Shown: piece by piece, positions 62,002-64,000 of the stretch
Position numbering within the stretch: the first letter of the stretch is position 1
How the letters are laid out: every line of letters starts with the position of its first letter
Assembly: GCF_037974265.1 (NCBI RefSeq)
Contig: NZ_CP150233.1
Location: 4,960,001 to 5,024,000, forward strand
DNA: 64,000 nucleotides
Direction of reading: 5' to 3'
Source of the DNA: Paenibacillus sp. FSL R5-0623
Lineage (GTDB): Bacteria; Bacillota; Bacilli; Paenibacillales; Paenibacillaceae
The notes under the pieces: model-generated
Told to the model about the DNA's origin: nothing
Databases searched by the model: none
What the model saw: only the letters and a program-made list of their open reading frames with translations
Made by a program: the position numbers and the translations under genes

Positions 62002-62403
62002 TTACAAATTGCCGATGACTTCGATCCCGTCGGCCAATTGCAGATGGTTTCTCACCCAAGCTATGAACTGATTCAAAAAATTCCGTAATTCAGGCTCTGC
62101 AACCACCTGTTGATCCAGCGCTGACAAAATCTCCGCCCATACATCCTTCATAATGGGATTCTCCCAACAGGGATCTAGAGCCTTCATCTCTTCTCCAGTT
62201 CGTGGGTCAATTAAGGGAAATGCCCGATCCAATGCAGGACGAATGTAGTCAAAGTCTTCATTATATATGAATAGCATGTCTTCCATCTCTACTTCAACCG
62301 ATTCTTGTATGTATAAAGGGGATAAAACAAAACCCACATTTCGCTGTGGACCTTGATACTGATACATGAGCGCAGGAATTGTTCTCTTTGATTTTTTAGC
62401 CAT
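62002..62403 (-). CDS. Uncharacterised protein in the SUKH/immunity-like cluster
   Basis: About 133 residues from the ATG at 62403, which has GGAGGAG upstream (an 8-codon longer frame does not). It is acidic, has no signal peptide or membrane segment, and begins with a basic stretch (MAKKSKR). Features: VGFVLSPLYIQESVEVEMEDMLFIYNEDFDYIRPALDRAF and WENPIMKDVWAEILSAL. I recognise no family. Size and position among SUKH-type genes suggest an immunity-like role, as inference only. Confidence 0.6.
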   Translation of the reverse strand: MAKKSKRTIPALMYQYQGPQRNVGFVLSPLYIQESVEVEMEDMLFIYNEDFDYIRPALDRAFPLIDPRTGEEMKALDPCWENPIMKDVWAEILSALDQQVVAEPELRNFLNQFIAWVRNHLQLADGIEVIGNL

Positions 62404-62476
62404 ATATGCTCCTCCTGTTTCAGGCAAACCTCTTACCGATCAGAGCCATATTCCCAGCCCATATGTACAACCTCCT

Positions 62477-63124
62477 TCAGACTTCGTTCGCTTCAGAATT
62501 TTGCTTTTGTTCATGCATTTGATGAATCGAACGATCCAACCACAACTCATACCAGTCCAGAAAATGCAGTTGATTCGTATTGCCCCAATACTGATCAGGA
62601 TAGATTCCATTGCGGTTGGCCCGGTCATCAACCCAGACCTCTGCGTAGGAGGCTCCCTTAACAATCAGATTCATGGATATGCCACAACCAAAATCACTGA
62701 TGCGCAGCATGCCTGCTGACCATTTTGGATCAAAATATTCATGTTCCAGCGCTTCCCATTCCTCTTCTTCCTTGCTGTCATCGAACCAGTCATAGTTCCA
62801 GTTCCATGCTTCCGTGAATTGGAAAGGGTCCGAGACCGCGTTCAGCTCATCGTCATAACCAAGCACAGCGTATATGCCGTCATCCGGGTTTTCCAGACCA
62901 TAATAAGGCCCTGCACCACCCGTTCCCATATGAAGAAGCCATACCTTATAGTCCTCCGGCAACTCAATTCGCCATTTCTGTTCAAATTGAGCAATATCCT
63001 TCTGCGTCCACACAGACCCCATTTCATATTCATGGTTCTCTGCGCCAAACAGGTCCAGATCCGGGTCCAGGCTTCGAAGAGTGATTAACTTTTCACGCAT
63101 ACGCTCAAGTTGTACATTGTACAT
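62477..63124 (-). CDS. SMI1/KNR4 (SUKH-1) family protein
   Basis: 215 residues. The family core is clear: DIAQFEQKWRIELPEDYKVWLLHMGTGGAGPYYGL (seen as LPEDYKVWLLHMGTGGAGPYYGL without its flanks; the LPxDYxxFL..xGxG motif), then DLPYQFTEAWNW-like DPFQFTEAWNWNYDWFDD, GMLRISDFGCGISMNLIVKGASYAEVWVDDRANRNGIYP (in parts: GCGISMNLIVKG). SUKH-1 proteins are immunity factors for many polymorphic toxins, though some are housekeeping. It lies in a run of small acidic genes on one strand. Confidence 0.85.
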   Translation of the reverse strand: MYNVQLERMREKLITLRSLDPDLDLFGAENHEYEMGSVWTQKDIAQFEQKWRIELPEDYKVWLLHMGTGGAGPYYGLENPDDGIYAVLGYDDELNAVSDPFQFTEAWNWNYDWFDDSKEEEEWEALEHEYFDPKWSAGMLRISDFGCGISMNLIVKGASYAEVWVDDRANRNGIYPDQYWGNTNQLHFLDWYELWLDRSIHQMHEQKQNSEANEV

Positions 63125-63152
63125 GGCTTACTCTCCCACCTTTGCTACTGTA

Positions 63153-63833
63153 TTACGTTTGTTCCACGGCGTACCCGCGTTGCTGTAACTCATCCAGTAC
63201 TGCTGCCACATCTCGATCAGGACACAACTGCTTAATCAGTCTGGCGGTCACCGGTTTTTCTTCATATACTTCAGCTACGGCTTCCAACGGCAGATCCGGC
63301 AAGTCATAGTACCCTTTGGCCCAATCAACGTAATCTACCGAGTTCTTCTCCAAATATCCCAGCAAAAATTCTGCGCCACCTCTGGCGTCCGCTTTGTCTT
63401 CCTCGGTCATCGCCATCTGAATCCAATTACCAACCTTCCATGGCAAGTCGTTCCCTTCCTGCCATAGGCAAAAGGTCACATCCTCCAGATCCAATGTTTC
63501 CTCCTGATCTCGCAGAACAACCATTAACGTCTCCGGCACTTCATCGTACATGCCCGGATAGATTTCTCCGTCCTCACGAGCATGTGGGCTCAAGGGTGAC
63601 TCATGATCGAATCCTTTGATCAACGTGCCCGAATCCGTAAACAAGACATGCAGATGATCACCTGCGCCGTTATTGATGCTTCCCCATGCCACACCTGGCT
63701 GAAGTTTATCTTCATAATGATGTACGCGTAACCATTCTTCCTCCGAAAAGATGATATCCAAAGCAGCGAGTATTCTCATCCGTTTACGTAGGGCATCTGC
63801 ATTCATCATCGTTGTCTCGTTCCAATCCTGCAT
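63153..63833 (-). CDS. Uncharacterised acidic protein, possible immunity family
   Basis: 226 residues with GGAGGG 5 bases before the ATG. It is strongly acidic and cytoplasmic. The segment LIKGFDHESPLSPHAREDGEIYPGMYDEVPETL recurs, as I recall, in an uncharacterised bacterial family (HESPxSP motif) that often sits beside toxin or SUKH genes; I cannot name it. The C-terminal part (DLPLEAVAEVYEEKPVTARLIKQLCPDRDVAAVLDELQQRGYAVE) is helical. It lies 28 bp upstream of the SUKH gene, probably in one operon. Confidence 0.6.
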   Translation of the reverse strand: MQDWNETTMMNADALRKRMRILAALDIIFSEEEWLRVHHYEDKLQPGVAWGSINNGAGDHLHVLFTDSGTLIKGFDHESPLSPHAREDGEIYPGMYDEVPETLMVVLRDQEETLDLEDVTFCLWQEGNDLPWKVGNWIQMAMTEEDKADARGGAEFLLGYLEKNSVDYVDWAKGYYDLPDLPLEAVAEVYEEKPVTARLIKQLCPDRDVAAVLDELQQRGYAVEQT

Positions 63834-63861
63834 ATGAATCCCTCCTGTTTGTATATGTACA

Positions 63862-64000
63862 CTATATCCGGATTAATTCATCCAGCGTATTATTTCCCTG
63901 AACACTTGGTGTCATGACAATGGTGATCCAACTGGCTTCTCTGGAGACGATACACGCATAATTTCCCGGCTTTAACTGAAACAGAACCCCTTCACACGTC
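63862..64000 (-). CDS. C-terminal end of an uncharacterised protein (continues beyond window)
   Basis: The minus-strand frame ends at the TAG 63862-63864 and is open to the window edge (about 45 residues: QLKPGNYACIVSREASW and MTPSVQGNNTLDELIRI). It is same-strand and 28 bp ahead of the next gene, so it belongs to the same cluster. Function not recognisable from the fragment. Confidence 0.55.
   Translation of the reverse strand, partial: TCEGVLFQLKPGNYACIVSREASWITIVMTPSVQGNNTLDELIRI

Overview
The window looks like chromosomal DNA of a Paenibacillus or close relative. The evidence is the mix of strong AGGAGG ribosome sites with many TTG/GTG starts, xylan- and pectin-degrading secreted enzymes carrying CBM36 and CBM6-type modules, a surface protein with three SLH repeats, choice-of-anchor and copper-amine-oxidase-like stalk domains, Bacillus-type regulators (an RsbQ homologue, CtsR-, CcpA- and PhoP-type operators, LicT-type RNA antiterminator sites) and moderate GC. 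The species is inferred, not proven. No rRNA, tRNA, CRISPR array or prophage was seen. One complete IS3-family element is present.

Layout. 1-3 kb: two GH43 hemicellulases, the first cut by the window edge. 3-8.6 kb: an SDR whose catalytic Tyr is Phe, a leucine-rich-repeat protein, a chemoreceptor and an aminotransferase. 8.7-14.4 kb: a STAND NTPase regulator divergent from a large SLH-anchored surface protein. 14.6-18.4 kb: a Fur-controlled siderophore importer (binding lipoprotein plus double-length permease, no ATPase) and CueP. 18.5-22.9 kb: a three-gene operon (two paralogous GNAT-fold proteins and a 40-residue peptide) divergent from a histidine kinase/OmpR regulator pair, with an 11-bp-period direct repeat at the operon promoter. 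This is my best candidate for an undescribed system, possibly a peptide-modifying (RiPP-like) locus. 22.9-31.7 kb: a PTS EIIBC without its active-site Cys, hybrid cluster protein, a Ca2+ P-type ATPase behind a sigma-W-like promoter, a VOC protein, an MFS exporter and a DUF2625 protein.

31.8-41.1 kb: a parallel beta-helix lipoprotein; an RsbQ hydrolase paired with a PAS-GGDEF cyclase instead of the RsbP phosphatase; an MFS/TetR pair; a DUF1593 lipoprotein behind a promoter-cre-RAT-terminator leader; a SUKH protein, a DUF1697 protein and Hsp20. 41.2-50.5 kb: a Fur-box-controlled AraC regulator and MFS exporter, a beta-propeller surface protein, a small membrane protein, a carboxylesterase behind a second RAT leader (plus a decayed third one) and a PhoP-box-controlled alkaline phosphatase. 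50.6-58.6 kb: a VOC protein, a FemAB/GNAT-like protein, a second chemoreceptor, pectate lyase, and an AraC regulator divergent from a GH42 beta-galactosidase. 58.6-60.1 kb: an IS150-like element inside the terminator of the GH42 gene. 60.1-64 kb: an ECF sigma/anti-sigma pair, then a run of SUKH/immunity-like genes that leaves the window.

How the genes work together. Carbon acquisition dominates: secreted GH43, GH42, pectate lyase and esterase genes, with two leaders combining CcpA repression and BglG/LicT-family antitermination. Iron (two Fur boxes), phosphate (PhoP box), oxygen or redox (CRP/FNR-type site at hcp) and stress (CtsR- and sigma-W-like sites) inputs can each be read from promoter sequences.
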